Source: Muricea muricata
Taxonomy: Eukaryota; Cnidaria; Anthozoa; Malacalcyonacea; Plexauridae
Assembly (NCBI GenBank): GCA_963855995.1
Contig: OY979729.1
Span: forward strand, 7,334,115-7,398,114
Direction of reading: 5' to 3'
DNA length: 64,000 bases
The notes under the pieces were generated by a model that was not told the origin of the DNA, searched no databases, and worked only from the letters and a program-made list of their open reading frames with translations. Of this stretch, positions 21,829-33,039 are shown one piece after another; position 1 is the stretch's first letter, and the number at the start of each line of letters is the position of its first letter. The translations under genes and the position numbers were made by a program.

Positions 21829-23275
21829 AAATACAAAAATATAGTCATGTGCGAAGCAAAAAATAGCTAAAAATGATTACTTTTGTGGGATATTTGTTTG
21901 TATATGAACTTGTGTCATTTAGGCGAATGAAAACTCATCATTGTATCTCGGAGACTCAAGGAAATAGCACAAATTTAGGGATTTGAGTCAAATGCAATGT
22001 CGGCATTGAGATGGGCGTCATGCGTCACGTATCGTATCTGTTTACAAAGGAGTTTCTCGCTTCGAAGCCGTAAAAACACATCGGACAAGGTAATATACGA
22101 GCATGAATACACGGAATACAAGGTTATCAAATCTCTAGCTGAGTAAAATACTAAAAGGCGCATGAAAAATCAAATGGCGCAAACATAATAACGTTGATTG
22201 CGTTATATTAATGACCACGAATATTTGGAACTATATCCTCTGCTAATCGTTCAAACGTTCTCTGGCTAAAAATATTTATATATTTATGCATTTTATGCTT
22301 TATCATTGTATCTTTATTTGGCAAATTTTGAGAGTCGAATGCCAGCATTGAGATGAGCTTTTTATTTTCTTAATTATAATATAGCATTTGTAAATTCTGA
22401 ACGCTGATTGGCTGAGAGCCGTGTTGATATAACTCTATGTCAACACGGAAAATTCCCGCCACTCTTCTGTTAAAGTTCTTTGTGCTATATTATAAAAGAA
22501 ATATAAAACATTTTTTCCAGATTGATATACAGTGATATCAACACCGTGTTTCCACACAATTTCTTGTTTTTCCAATTTCCACTCGTGTTGATATAACTGT
22601 ATATCAACACGGAAAATGTTTTATATTTCTTAAGTATCACATGCATCATTGTGCAGCTATTTAATCAAATATATTGTAAACTGTAATCCACATCTTTCCC
22701 AAGATTTTTTACCTTGAGGTTTAGGCTTATTGCGGTATTTGTAATCTTAGAAGCCTGATATGGCCCTATGACCATACTTTTCAATCTCTTTCTCTCCCCA
22801 ATGTAGTCATAATAAGACTAAGTTAGTATAACATACATAAACATAGCAAGCATACAACATCCAATGTGGCAACTTCATAAAGCTTTCTGGCTAAATTTAT
22901 ATGGGCAAGATGATGTGTGTACAAATATACTCCTGCAGTGACTACATAGACGACTGAAACGATGATGCTTGCACTATTTGATGTTTTCACGCGGCTTTCA
23001 GTATTTGTACTCAGCTAGGGATTTGATAACCTTGTATTCCGTGTATGCATATGCCTGTATATCACCTTAAGGGCTTCGAATCGAGAAATTCCTCTGTAAA
23101 CAGGTGCGATATGTGACCTGACAGCCCATCTCATTTGACTCAACTCTCTAAATTTGAACTACTTCCTTCAGTTTCCGAAATACAATGATGAGTTTTCATT
23201 CGCCTAAATGGTAAAAGTTTATATACGAACAAATATCCCCCAAAAGTAATCATTTTTGACTATATTTTTGTGTTG
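21829..23275. mobile_element. 1.45-kb foldback element with about 300-bp arms
   Basis: The left arm (21,829-22,165) and right arm (22,985-23,275) are inverted copies sharing ACAAAAATATAGTC ends, ATTTAGGCGAATGAAAACTC and ACGGAATACAAGGTTATCAA. They differ by small indels; the left arm has an extra 26-bp stretch near its tip. The centre holds a further MITE and no gene. Confidence 0.7.
22372..22640. mobile_element. MITE with TATAATATAGC ends and Tc1-like palindromes
   Basis: TTATAATATAGCATTTG and TTGTGCTATATTATAA bound a unit of about 120 bp that includes GCTGATTGGCTGAGAGCC. Further copies of GTGTTGATATAACTNTATNTCAACACGG-type palindrome lie at 22,425-22,455 and 22,590-22,615. It is nested in the foldback element. 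Confidence 0.6.
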
Positions 23276-23429
23276 TTCTTATATGCGGCATTTGGACTCG
23301 TTCCCTGTATGACGTCACAGAGCTAATTCGACCGCGCCTCTTTTCTCCCGGCCATGATTTCAAAAAGCCCAATTTTTTGCATGTTTGAAGCCAAATATCT
23401 CTGGCGGAAGTATTTAACCGTTCGAAGAA

Positions 23430-23728
23430 TGGTATATGTCATATGCACTTTAACAACTTGTTTAAAAAAAATGGTGATTATGTCATATGCACTTTAACAA
23501 CTTGTTTAAAAAAGATGGTGATTATGCATATGCACTTTAACAACTTGTTTAAAAAAAATGGTGATTATGTCATATGCACTTTAACAACTTGTTTAAAAAA
23601 ATGGTGATTATGTCATATGCACTTTAACAACTTGTTTAAAAAAATGGTGATTATGTCATATGCACTTTAACAGGCTTGTTTAAAAAAATGGTGATTATGT
23701 CATATGCACTTTAACAACTTGTTTAAGA
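23430..23728 (+). repeat. 43-bp tandem array, about 6.5 copies
   Basis: The unit contains ATGTCATATGCACTTTAACA, then ACTTGTTTAAAAAAA and ATGGTGATT. Copies differ mainly in the length of the A-run and by a few bases. The array abuts the endonuclease of a second LINE; its last half-unit overlaps LINE-coding sequence, so it probably expanded from that edge. The units are adjacent with no spacers, so it is not a CRISPR array. Confidence 0.85.
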
Positions 23729-24340
23729 TTCTGATTGCATGTTAGGTTACTAATATCAAAGTCATTAAAATCCCCCCAGGACAACCATGGTATGGTATTA
23801 ATCAGGTGTTCATTTAAGTCTATATGTTCCTGGGAAGACAGATTAGCTGGGTGATAGACAATAGAGACAGCTATGCCCGTAAGTGGTCTAATGAGGCGTT
23901 TTCGGCGTAGAAAAAGCCATAGGCATTTAAAGTTGCTATTCTCAAGATCAAATCTCCGCGTACAAGGAATTTCATCTCTTAAAAATACACAGACCCCGCA
24001 ACCACGTCTGGTTGTGCGGTCATTCGGAAATAAGTTAAAGCCATTAATATGTAGCAGACTACCTTGTATATCATTGTGTAACCAAGATTCAGTTGCTGCA
24101 ACCAAATCTACAGCACTCGTGCTTAGAAGAGATAGAAGTCAACCCATCGATCTTAGGTAGCAGTGACCGCGTGCATTTATTAAAAGGAAACTAGGATGTG
24201 ACCCTTTAATGGACCTTGAGTTGCTATTCTTGTTTGCAATCGTTGCCCTCGGAATTGGAATGCAGCAGTGACGTAATTTAGTTCTTTGATTTGACGTAAT
24301 GATTTTCTCATGGGAAATGGGATTCACCGTGCAGAAACGT
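23700..24340 (-). pseudogene. Second LINE, endonuclease domain only
   Basis: Minus-strand frames give PSFLLINARG, LVAATESWLHNDI (catalytic Glu motif), FNLFPNDRTTRRGCGVCVFL and SIVYHPAN, ending at WGDFNDFD (metal-binding Asp/Asn). These are successive motifs of an APE-type LINE endonuclease, from a family different from the 18-21 kb element. The downstream RT is absent and the 43-bp array replaces it. Confidence 0.75.
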
Positions 24341-24835
24341 GTAAATTTATAACTGAATGCAATTCACCAGTTACACAGTAGGAGAACGCGTGTAGTTGGT
24401 ACGTGGTCGAAAGTGCAAAGTTCGTACTACGGGGGTCACGCAAGCACGCACGCTATAATGTACAATACATTGGTATTGTTTGCTTACGTTTAAATCTTTC
24501 TGATTTTCTTGAATCTGCGAAATCAAACTTTTGCCCTTTAAAAAAATGTCACGTGAAAATACAAATTATCAATTCAAAGTTATGATCGTTAAACAGCTTC
24601 AACAATATTTAATAAATCACGGTGTTACTGTTAGCGGCATTTGAAGCCTGCCTTAGTCGACATTGCTTTGTGAGTCAAAAGGATGGGATTGCCTGCTCAT
24701 TCGAATTTCGAAAAGGATGAGCATAATCAGCTGGAGCGGCAATTAATTATTCCTGATGTGCAAATTAAGAATCATTCACCATGAAAACGGAGAATAACAT
24801 CCCAGATTCACTGCCGTTTGGTTTATACGATGTCT

Positions 24836-27045
24836 TTATTTTAACCATTTCACTCTGCCGAATATGATAAGCAAGGACTTGCGTATGCCAAGGAACGGAC
24901 TCTTGATGCAAGTGCAGCAGCTCATCCTGAAACACAGGAGAGACTGTGGATAATTTTTCTTGGGGAATCTGATCTTATTGCAGACTTGAGGCATTTGAAT
25001 CCTGGTCGGCCAAACCATACGTTTGACAAGTTCTTTGAAGTCTTGGAGAAGATGGTCGAAGAGATATCAGCCGCTGATGAACAACGGCACAATATTGCTC
25101 ATCTTTTAGAGTTCATTTCACTGGATGAAATGATTGACAAAGCCCAACAGCAGTGTCCAGATGGTACACCAATACCGTCAAAAAGCTTGGTGCGTCTTCA
25201 GTTTTCCCCAAGGAACCCATGCAGTCATGTTGCTATGAATTTTACTTCAAAAATCAAAGTACAATACAAAATACAGAAAAGGCAACTTAGAGCAGCCCAT
25301 CCAGTTGACCACTATTGTGCAGCACAGCTGAAGTATCACAAGGAAAAAGCCATTGAAATGAAAGAAGCGACCAGTCTTTTGTTCTTTGATGACAAAGCCA
25401 AAGTACCTGTTGGAGACCTGGGACTGCCATGTCACCAGGTGTGAGAGGAAGGATGAGCATTGTTCCAACATCTACCACTCTTGGAGCCCTGGATCATGAT
25501 ATGCCGTTAAAAGCATCTCTTGTACCCTCTGTTATACTAGAATGCAATATACCAGATGCTGTCGATGAATCCTTTGTTCAAGGTCAAGTTCATGCAGCCA
25601 TCAACGATGCAGTCTTCCAAGTAGCCTCTGGATTTAGACATGCAGCATCCACCATAAGAATGATGAAAGAAAAGCAGCAGCCCCCACCAGTAATAATGAA
25701 GTTGACAGATGGTGGCACAGATCAAAGGAATAATTTGGAGCTGGTAAAATGTGCCTCTATCATCATCTTCAAGGAACTGAACCTTGGCATATACATCTTG
25801 GCCAGATGTGCACCCGGCCACAACTGGACCAACCCAGCTGAAAGAATTATGTCAATCCTAAATTTAGGATTGCAGAATGTGTCACTTGAGCGTCAACAAG
25901 GCTCTGAAGTCACAGAAAAAGTCCTGAAAGATTGTAAAAGTATGAATGATATCAGAAAACTGGCAGAAGAATCTCCAGGTATGAAAAACGTATGGGCAGA
26001 ATCAGTGACGTCACCTAGATCCAAATTGAAAGCCGCTTCTCTCGACTGAAATTAAAAGACAAGTCCATGACCCAGTTTCAGAAGATGACGTCCGTAAATT
26101 GATGCGCCAAATATCAGAATGGTTCCCAGATCTGGATGTCACAAAGCTTCAAAAAGTCCACATTGAGAAAAGTGTATCGTACAACAAGTGGAAAGAAGGA
26201 CACCGCAGGGAGAGGAAGTACACGTTTCAGATCAAGACGTGTAACGACAAAAAGTGCTGTTTGCCATCCAAGATGCCTTCTGAGATGCTGAAGTGGTTGC
26301 CAGATCCCGTACTGGCTGAAGATAGAGATCATTTCAAAAAGTGTAATGAGGTAACAATTTTAATTTCAAATTTCAGTGAATTTAAGGCAAACTCTTCTGC
26401 TATTTCTTATATTAATAGTATTTACATATTTTATATTAAAGGTTAAAGATACAGAAACAACAGAAAAAGATTGCCCATCGCTAGTAGTGGCTCAGAAAAA
26501 GAAGAAAACTGCCCCAGCAAAGCAAGCTCATGTGCCAGTGACATCCAATGTTGAAGTGCCAGCTACAGATGTGGAAATGAGAGAAACCTCAGCAGGAACA
26601 AGTTCTGTTGTAGCACCGCAATTTGCTCCTTCAACAATGACTTCCACCCAGAATGCCAGATTCCTAGTCACTTGTGTGGAGTGCAGGAAACCAAGAGTAC
26701 TTTACTCATTGCATAAGCTAACGACAGAAAGTCTCTCTAGTAGTTTCCGTGAGCGAGTATGACTACACCTGTGGAGCACCTGTGCTTCCTCCGAGCAATA
26801 TCTTGAGCAGCAAAGTTATGGTCAGAGCATCTCTTACATGTGCAATGCCAGTAGAAATACCATACTATGGTTCGGAACTAGGGACATCTGTGCCCTCTGT
26901 GCAGCTGAGGAAGCAGAAACTGATCAGGAACTGAAGAAGAAATACAAGACTGTCCTTCTCAATTGCATTACATGTAAAGAAGAGGGAAAGACACCAGTAA
27001 TCCAACGTCCCCTTGGGAAACAACTGGCACGTTTTGTGGTATTTT
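24836..27045 (+). pseudogene. Putative DDE/RNase-H-fold transposase-like gene of a poorly described family
   Basis: Read across frames 24,880-26,050 and onward, this gives one long protein. An N-terminal region contains PSKSLVRLQFSPRNP, YKIQKRQLRAAHPVDHYCAA and a first acidic motif FFDDKAKVPVGD (Asp codons at 25,387-25,392). Next comes KLTDGGTDQRNN (Asp at 25,708-25,710) and then NPAERIMSILNLGLQNV (Glu at 25,840-25,842). The spacing of about 105 residues and then 43 residues fits a D-D-E core; this is my inference. The C-terminal part has CxxC clusters (CVECRKPR, YTCGAP, ICALCAAEE, CITCKEEGK). I recall related proteins in cnidarians and sponges annotated only as uncharacterised. Frameshifts near 25,431 and 26,030-26,070 and at 26,760, and a likely 92-bp intron (26,350-26,441), show a decayed copy. 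Confidence 0.6.
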
Positions 27046-27179
27046 AACACCACTATGACAGTTTGTAAATAAAAGTTCTTTTAAAGCTCTATTAAACCAT
27101 GTTGAAATTTGCATTTGAGCGAAGTTGTGTGCAACTTTAATATGCTGTATATTGGTTATCAATATCAAGCCTTAAAAAA

Positions 27180-27290
27180 GAAAAGGAAAGCCGACCTACC
27201 CCAACCTCGTACCCAGGCTCTTTCTTCGGGGAAGGAAAGACCCTGGTCGGAGCTGGTCACGTGAATCCCCAGATTTTGGGGATAAATTAA
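27180..27290. repeat. Dispersed repeat with CCCAGGCTCTTTC / GAAAGACCCTGG arms
   Basis: A GC-rich 110-bp unit contains ACCTCGTACCCAGGCTC and its partial complement GGAAAGACCCTGGTCGG. Phrases of this kind are familiar to me from anthozoan genomes, which is part of the basis for the taxonomic guess. Confidence 0.45.
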
Positions 27291-27524
27291 AAATTCAGCT
27301 AGGGAGGGGTGGTTGAGGAGTGGGCTTGTTGTGTTTGAAAAATTATAACTTGCGTGTTAAACTTCAGAACGATAAAATTTAATTTTGCAACAAGAGGTCG
27401 TGAAATAATTCGTATTTATTATGATACGGCTTCCTGTATATCAGTATCGAGTGTTGGATTACATTGTCAAGCGATCGGATTTCAGTGGACAACCAGCGCG
27501 AGAAAAGCATGCTCGCGGCTTCAG

Positions 27525-27532
27525 TATAAAAA
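27525..27532 (+). promoter_or_regulatory. TATA box
   Basis: TATAAAAA lies in a GC-richer context (GCTCGCGGCTTCAG just upstream), about 59 bp before the ATG of a short exon with a strong splice donor. A start of transcription near 27,555 would be expected. This is an inference from spacing only. Confidence 0.45.
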
Positions 27533-27583
27533 CACAATCTACAAGTGTTAAAATCTTCTGAGTCGACCGATCAAACGAACAAT

Positions 27584-27628
27584 ATGGATGTGACTGATGT
27601 CAAGGTTGAAATACATCCTATCCGACAC
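27584..27628 (+). CDS. Candidate first coding exon, 15 codons
   Basis: ATG at 27,584 opens MDVTDVKVEIHPIRH. The frame runs directly into the splice donor CAC|GTAAGT at 27,629, ending in phase 0. Upstream lies a TATA box at proper distance. The TATA, leader, ATG and donor combination is what a short first exon looks like. I could not identify the next exon within the following kilobases, so the gene is unnamed and the call is tentative. Confidence 0.4.
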
Positions 27629-27639
27629 GTAAGTTAACC

Positions 27640-28860
27640 TAACGCCGGATTTACCTTGAGTTATGCAGAGATGTGGAATTGCTATGAAATAACGAGACCC
27701 AGCGATCCTGCGCAAGTACTGTGACTGTATGTTCTAAACATGCTCTCGACTGTTACAACCTGTCAAAGTATATGCCGTTTTGGCAGTGGTGAAACTCTAT
27801 GAAAGAGATTTATGTCGAAGTATAGCTTCCTTTTATCAAACGTATTGTAACTCATACGATGTAAACAAAGCCAAAGATTCTTCCGTGCGTGCGGTATGAC
27901 TTGGACATTTTAATTATAGTATTGTATAATATGCGTATAATTATATACAAATCACTTTATTATATTTATTATATACACCACCCACATAAATATTATTTAA
28001 GAGCTTTCATTGCTATTGACTTTGTAGCTTGATTTATCTAGAATATTTTCAAAACAATTGCATGCTGCTGTGAGATTACTGCATAGAACGTAGTACACAT
28101 CACACATGCACATTATTTTAGCGACTAACTATGGGGCACTAGACAAACAGTCGAACAACAGAAACTATAAAAAATCCCTGTACAAACTCATCAAGTGATG
28201 CTATGTGTGCGAGAGTTTCTGCGTTTATATAGAGTTTATGTGATGAATATATGCATACATACTGACTATTCCTGACAAAATGTAGAGACACTTTGGTACA
28301 GAAACCTTAGAGATACAGTATACATAATAGAAAAATACTTCGCTAAACCTTATGTGCTATCATTCTGTTAAAAAAAGCGAGAGTAAATCGCCATATAGGT
28401 ATATTCCAATTGGATTTAGAAGATACTGGGCAGTATTTTGCCCTCAAAAGCATGCGGTAGTTTACTTGTTTTACATGTATAATTTTGTAGCATAGATTCT
28501 CTAACAATTTTTTGTACCAAATATTGTCTTAAAATCTTCCTGTAGTACATAGTGTTTAAGATAAATGATTATTTCAAAATAAAATCAATAACATGTAAAC
28601 AGTCTACGAGCACTCTTAGAATCATGTTCTTTGTCATGAATTAAAACCTTTATCTGTCATAACAGCATCTCCACTTTCTAAAGTATTTACAAATCCACTT
28701 TTCTGTACTATAGATTTATCACTGATTTACCCAGTATACAGCTTGGATATAAAATTGAAATGGAACATAGGAGAAAGGGAAGCCAATAGCTTGCTATAGG
28801 TTTGACGTTGACTGGATGGCCTGGATGGTTTTTCAATGTAAAACTCAGTGCAATATAAAA
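27640..28860. other. AT-rich stretch, no gene seen
   Basis: If the 27,584 exon is real, this is its intron. Contains several (AT)-rich tracts and no recognisable exon on either strand. Confidence 0.35.
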
Positions 28861-28866
28861 TTGCTC

Positions 28867-29298
28867 TAAGATTTGGCTAAGGCCTGAAAACTTTCGATCT
28901 GGGTAAACCTTCCACTTCGGACAGGGTGAAAAGAAAAGGTAAAAGAAACGTCGACTTCTTCGCTAAAAATAAAATCCAGGTTGTAACTATTCTGCTACAT
29001 GCTCGTGAAGAAATTCCAAACTGATTAGCCAGCATAAGCAAGGTTGGGCTACGCTTAGGTCGAAATGTCATCATCAACTGTTCCTTGATGCTGAGGGCTG
29101 TGTATGCAGCTTTTGCTACAAAAGAAAGACTATATTAAACAATCGTTAGGAAATGGTTTTATCTTCTATGACATTTTTGCTATGTAATTTATCACACTTT
29201 GATTTATACGAATATACAACCATGAAGTACAAACCTGAACTTGCATTTTGTTCAACTTGGATTTCTTTCCACCTACGGCCCCCTTCCACAACTTGAAC
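28867..29298 (-). pseudogene. DDE_4/IS4EU-like transposase, helix-turn-helix region
   Basis: Two exon-like blocks. The first (29,237-29,298) lies between TATTATAG and CAG|GTTTGT and encodes VQVVEGGRRWKEIQVEQNAS. The second starts after a TTTTGTAG acceptor near 29,127 and encodes ALSIKEQLMMTF, then LANQFGISSRACSRIVTTWI, the helix-turn-helix that precedes the DDE core in Harbinger-related IS4EU/DDE_4 transposases. It ends with a stop near 28,877 before any catalytic motif, so only the DNA-binding part remains here. Confidence 0.6.
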
Positions 29299-29396
29299 CT
29301 ATAATAATACAGTAGACACATATGATATATGATAACACAGAGGAGGATTTCAAGGCAATAACTAATATACATACTCGTGTAGTGAAAGGTATTTTT

Positions 29397-30207
29397 TTAG
29401 ACATCCATCAAAGCCATAAACAACTGTCTCCGTAATCTCTCGCAGTCTTTCAAAGCGACGTCTTTGTGGGCTGCAATGTCTGCCAGTTTTATATTGGTCT
29501 AAAAAAGAGGTAGATAAGTTTCTGCAAATCGAGTAGGTTATGCCTTTTTTAGACGTCGAACTTTCATGCGGCCGAGCCTAATGTGAAGAAGCTAAAACAA
29601 AGAGTTTAGTTCATTTGCATTAGATTCGGCCCAGGAAAAGTTCCACGTTTCTGAATATTACTTTACGATAAATATCTTAGTAAATACAAACCTGTATAGC
29701 AACATGTTTCGTTATCTGAATCAGTGAAGAACATTTAACAGAAAATGATTTTACAAAATCGTCAATATTTAGCTCCTCAGAAAGGCTGTTGCTATTGGCA
29801 GTGCCCTCATCTTCATTTTTTCCGTCTATTCTTTCTTCGTGCAAACTTAACAAACTCTTAGCGAGAGTTAAATCCTGCGACGACCGTTCTATAGACGCTT
29901 GATTTGTCAAGTCAAGAAGGGCCGTTGCGACTTCTTTTTCGAAAGCACGTCGAAGACTTTAGCACACGCTTGATCGGGCTACGTCGCTTCCTTTCAAATC
30001 GTTTAACCTAGAATTAGATATAATAATTACGTCTAGCTGTAACTTTCGGTACAATGTTGCTTTTCTGAATGCATATTTTACTTTTTCAGTGCTTGTGATC
30101 GCAGATATAGGATCACGATCTCGTTGGTCCATTGCTCCCAACAAAATGTATGCTATAAACATAGCTGTCTTTGGTACAGACAAAATTATCATCTCAGAGA
30201 CACGCAA
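29397..30207 (-). CDS. Unrecognised protein, at least two exons, one in-frame stop
   Basis: A minus-strand frame from 30,207 runs to 29,959, where TAA interrupts it. The same frame continues to 29,692 and ends at the donor CAG|GTTTGT. The next exon (29,498-29,397, after a TCTTTTTTAG acceptor) joins in phase and ends at its own stop with RRQLFMALMDV. Features seen are a hydrophobic start (FIAYILLGAMDQRDRDP), a central charged helical part and an acidic low-complexity patch (HEERIDGKNEDEG). I recognise no family. It lies between the BUB1B-type exons and the DDE_4-like exon, so it may be a transposon-borne gene or a host gene. Confidence 0.4.
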
Positions 30208-30460
30208 TTACCCATTTTCTTCTTCTCTCTGCCGAGCGTACGGGACCAGGAAAATGGTAAAAAATTTATTGGGTCATTGTTCTTATTTCTCTCTAAAAGG
30301 TGCGGGTATCTAGTGACGTTTTTTCATTCTCCCCAAGCGCATCTTTTAGTTGCAATCATGATTGTTATATTATAGTGTGCGTGCGTGCTTGCGCCCTGGT
30401 AACTGACTTTAACTTTACTCAAAGATCTTGAACAAGCCAGTGCTATTTACTAGTACGTAC

Positions 30461-30654
30461 CTAACACAACAGTTTTATTGACAGCAAATTTCGCCAAGCT
30501 ATTTTCACTCGCTTTCAAATCATGATAACCAAGGAATGAGTTGACAGAATGAGGAAATGTTGCTAATAGTTTGTAACACAAGTTGACATCAAATGGGTTG
30601 ATTCTGTTCAGCACACTTCCATTCATATCATGAACTACAGTTATATCCATACTT
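30461..30654 (-). CDS. BUB1B: BUB1B-type exon 13: segment preceding the kinase domain
   Basis: A 194-bp exon between CCAAAACAG and TTAG|GTACGT. It encodes NPFDVNLCYKLLATFPHSVN and ends in VNKTVVLG. BUB1 has [20 protein letters not shown]... FQLGSK immediately before its kinase domain. The predicted next exon should open the kinase glycine loop but was not found in the window. Phase against exon 12 is off by one, so a short exon may be missing between them. Confidence 0.8.
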
Positions 30655-31254
30655 CTGTTTTGGAACTATATCAATAAGAAATTAAACAATGGTTATGCAA
30701 CAGATAAAGCATGAGCAGCTGATCTCTATGTGACTTACAAACGCGAGCCGAAGGCGAACTCGGTTGTATGTAGATCAGATACAGATCGGGTGCGAATTCT
30801 TATCGTACTTAAAAAATGTCTGGACGAAAACGTTCGCATTCTTTCATAATCTCAAATAAATGAATGATATTTGGTTAGAAAATCAAACTCAAAGTTCATG
30901 TAAATCAGGGCAAAATCTCTACCCAATTCACAGATATTCATTAAATATGTATTTCTTTTGTGTTCTCTTCATGAAATAAAGTACGTCTCCGCAAATTTAG
31001 TTCCGTAGACGGTCGGTAGCATCTCTAAAGGTCGATAGCATCATTGATCTCGTTCCAAAGCCTAAATGTCAGATAAAACTTAGATTTTGCGTTTTAGAAT
31101 TTTAAATAAACGAATCCCTGACCCTAATCCTAACCTAAATCACATGAAAGCAAAATAAGTTAAGAAAAAAGTTTGACGAATATTCGAACGCATGCCTGTT
31201 GTTCAAGAGATCGCACGCCTAGACAACTCAGCTCACAACAACATCTTAGGTCCT

Positions 31255-31620
31255 GTGGACACTAGAGCAAAAGTTTCTGGATTCGTAAAAATATCTGGAT
31301 TCCTCGTCTTTCAGGTCTACGGCGTTTACACTGCACAGTAGAAATTAATGGCAATAGATTTGAACACCATACGAGAGAGCAGGTTCACTCAAATCCTTTA
31401 CGGAAAGAGTTTACTCGAGAGTTTTGTCGGACTCAAACTTTCCCGGATACAAAGTTCCCACAAACTTTCCCGGATTCGAAAGTTCCGGATTCATAATCTG
31501 TCTGTGATAATTTTGTATCGGGTTAATGTTCTTAGTGCAAACGGTAAAACGAATCCGATATCAGAACATCCCCGATTAGCGACGAATCCGAAATTTTTTG
31601 CGCTAATGTAAACGGCGTCT
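31255..31620. mobile_element. Possible MITE with GGCGTTTACA ends
   Basis: TCTACGGCGTTTACACTG (31,316) and TGTAAACGGCGTCTAATT (31,607) are inverted, bracketing 300 bp with repeated TTTCCCGGAT motifs. No TSD was established. Confidence 0.4.
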
Positions 31621-31629
31621 AATTGAGAT

Positions 31630-31925
31630 CAGAGTATGGTACCGCGGTAACAGAAGCGTTCCGAAAATATTTGACCAATTCATTTGCTCAAGCTTAGCAG
31701 TTCCTTTAATCAATTCCTCAAAATTTAGAAGAAGTTCGTAAATTTACAACTTCCTGTTAATTGACCAATCAGAATGCTGTATCTTACTCGTGAGCATTCT
31801 GATTGGTCAATATGGTCAATAATCAGGAAGTTGTGAACAATTTAACGAACTTTTCAAAATTTGAGGGGCAACTTGAGCAAATTGGTCAAATATTTTTGGA
31901 GCGCTTCTGTTGCCGCGACTGCAAT
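31630..31925. mobile_element. Palindromic MITE of about 290 bp
   Basis: The left arm, GGTAACAGAAGCGTTCCGAA then AATATTTGACCAATT, returns inverted as AATTGGTCAAATATTTTTGG then AGCGCTTCTGTTGCC. Inner arms GACCAATCAGAATGCT and AGCATTCTGATTGGTC pair perfectly. It lies in the intron between exons 12 and 13 of the BUB1B-type gene. Confidence 0.75.
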
Positions 31926-32328
31926 GATGCTACGACCGTCTACAGTTTCTAAATAAGCCATGTCTCCAGATATTCTCTGTTTGAAACATGTAATAACTTT
32001 TATTAGTAGACTCATACTAGTATACTATTGCAAATGCTGTCATTCGTTTTGGCTATTCTACTCGCGATTCTTTCCTCGCCGGATAGCGAATAGCAAAACA
32101 ATAATTTTATTAGTGTGTTTTTTAAATTCAAACACAATTTGTAGGTTTTTTTGTTGTTGGGTATTTCATGAGAATACTTGAAGCGTCCGTCAGTCACAAT
32201 GTTTTACCAGAAAAGAGGAGGTAAAACATGGGAAATTACCTTCCAACTTTCTGTTTTTAACACACGTCCATCAGGTCATAAAATTATTTGTAATTTGTAT
32301 CCAACTTTAAGGTGTATAACAATTTTAC

Positions 32329-32905
32329 CTTAGATTCCCAGGATGTGAAAGAATCTTCAAACGTAGCGTCAGCTTGACTGGTCGAAACAAGCTGTATGGT
32401 GTGGACGTTAGATTTCGTCAAAACACCAGACGAGTAAGAAGATGCTTTTAGTAAAACATTTTTCGCGTCTTCATCACTGCATTCCAGTATTGGACTCAAC
32501 ACTTTACTGTTGTTTGCATTGTAGGACAAACTAGATACGTTTGATGGATTTTCTGAAACGTCATGTCGTTCATCGTATGCTTGTATACTGCTGCAATGCA
32601 AGGTTTCTAACTTTGGAGGACTGAGATTCTCTACAAATGGCGTTGACACAAGTCTTGCTGCAGCAGCGAACTCTTAATGATTCAAACCATTATGGTTTGT
32701 TATTTTCTCTTCTGTATGTTTCACTCCTTGCTTTATGGTCCGTGTTTTATCTTTAGGAACTTTATTTACTTCCTCAGTGTCTACGATCATTGGTTCTTCA
32801 CCGTCGTCAAAATCGTCCAAAGGTTTAAAGGGGATGCTTACGGACGGTTGTAATATTCCGAGGACGGGTCTTTCAATCTTTGTTTTACTGTATCCTAATG
32901 GCGGC
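32329..32905 (-). CDS. BUB1B: BUB1B-type exon 12: STPF motif and KARD with PP2A-B56 site
   Basis: A 577-bp exon between ATATAG and AAG|GTAAAA. In order it encodes PPLGYSKTKIERPVLGILQP (human: PPRVLAQRRPLAVLKTSES), an acidic region, FAAAARLVSTPFVEN (human: DFARAARFVSTPFHE), and SKVLSPILECSDEDAK. The last is the KARD. LSPILE (32,482-32,499) is an LxxIxE motif for PP2A-B56, which protects kinetochore-microtubule attachments. An in-frame TAA at 32,674-32,676 sits two codons before FAAAAR. Everything else is open. Ends in phase 0. Confidence 0.87.
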
Positions 32906-33039
32906 CTATATACAACAACGAGAATTCAGTGCACTTACATAGCTCGGAACAGGATAAATTAAATACAAAACTGAAGTTTTCAGAAACAAGCCGGACTTCA
33001 TGAACATCCTTCGAGAAGGGACACTTCACGACAATACCT

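Noticed and set aside
23430..23728. CRISPR-like repeated array
   Set aside because: Units are contiguous, without unique spacers, in a eukaryotic LINE context; a minisatellite.
29959..30207. Kinase domain of the BUB1B-type gene
   Set aside because: The protein has no glycine loop, VAIK-type lysine, HRD-like or DFG-like motif, so it is not the expected kinase exon.
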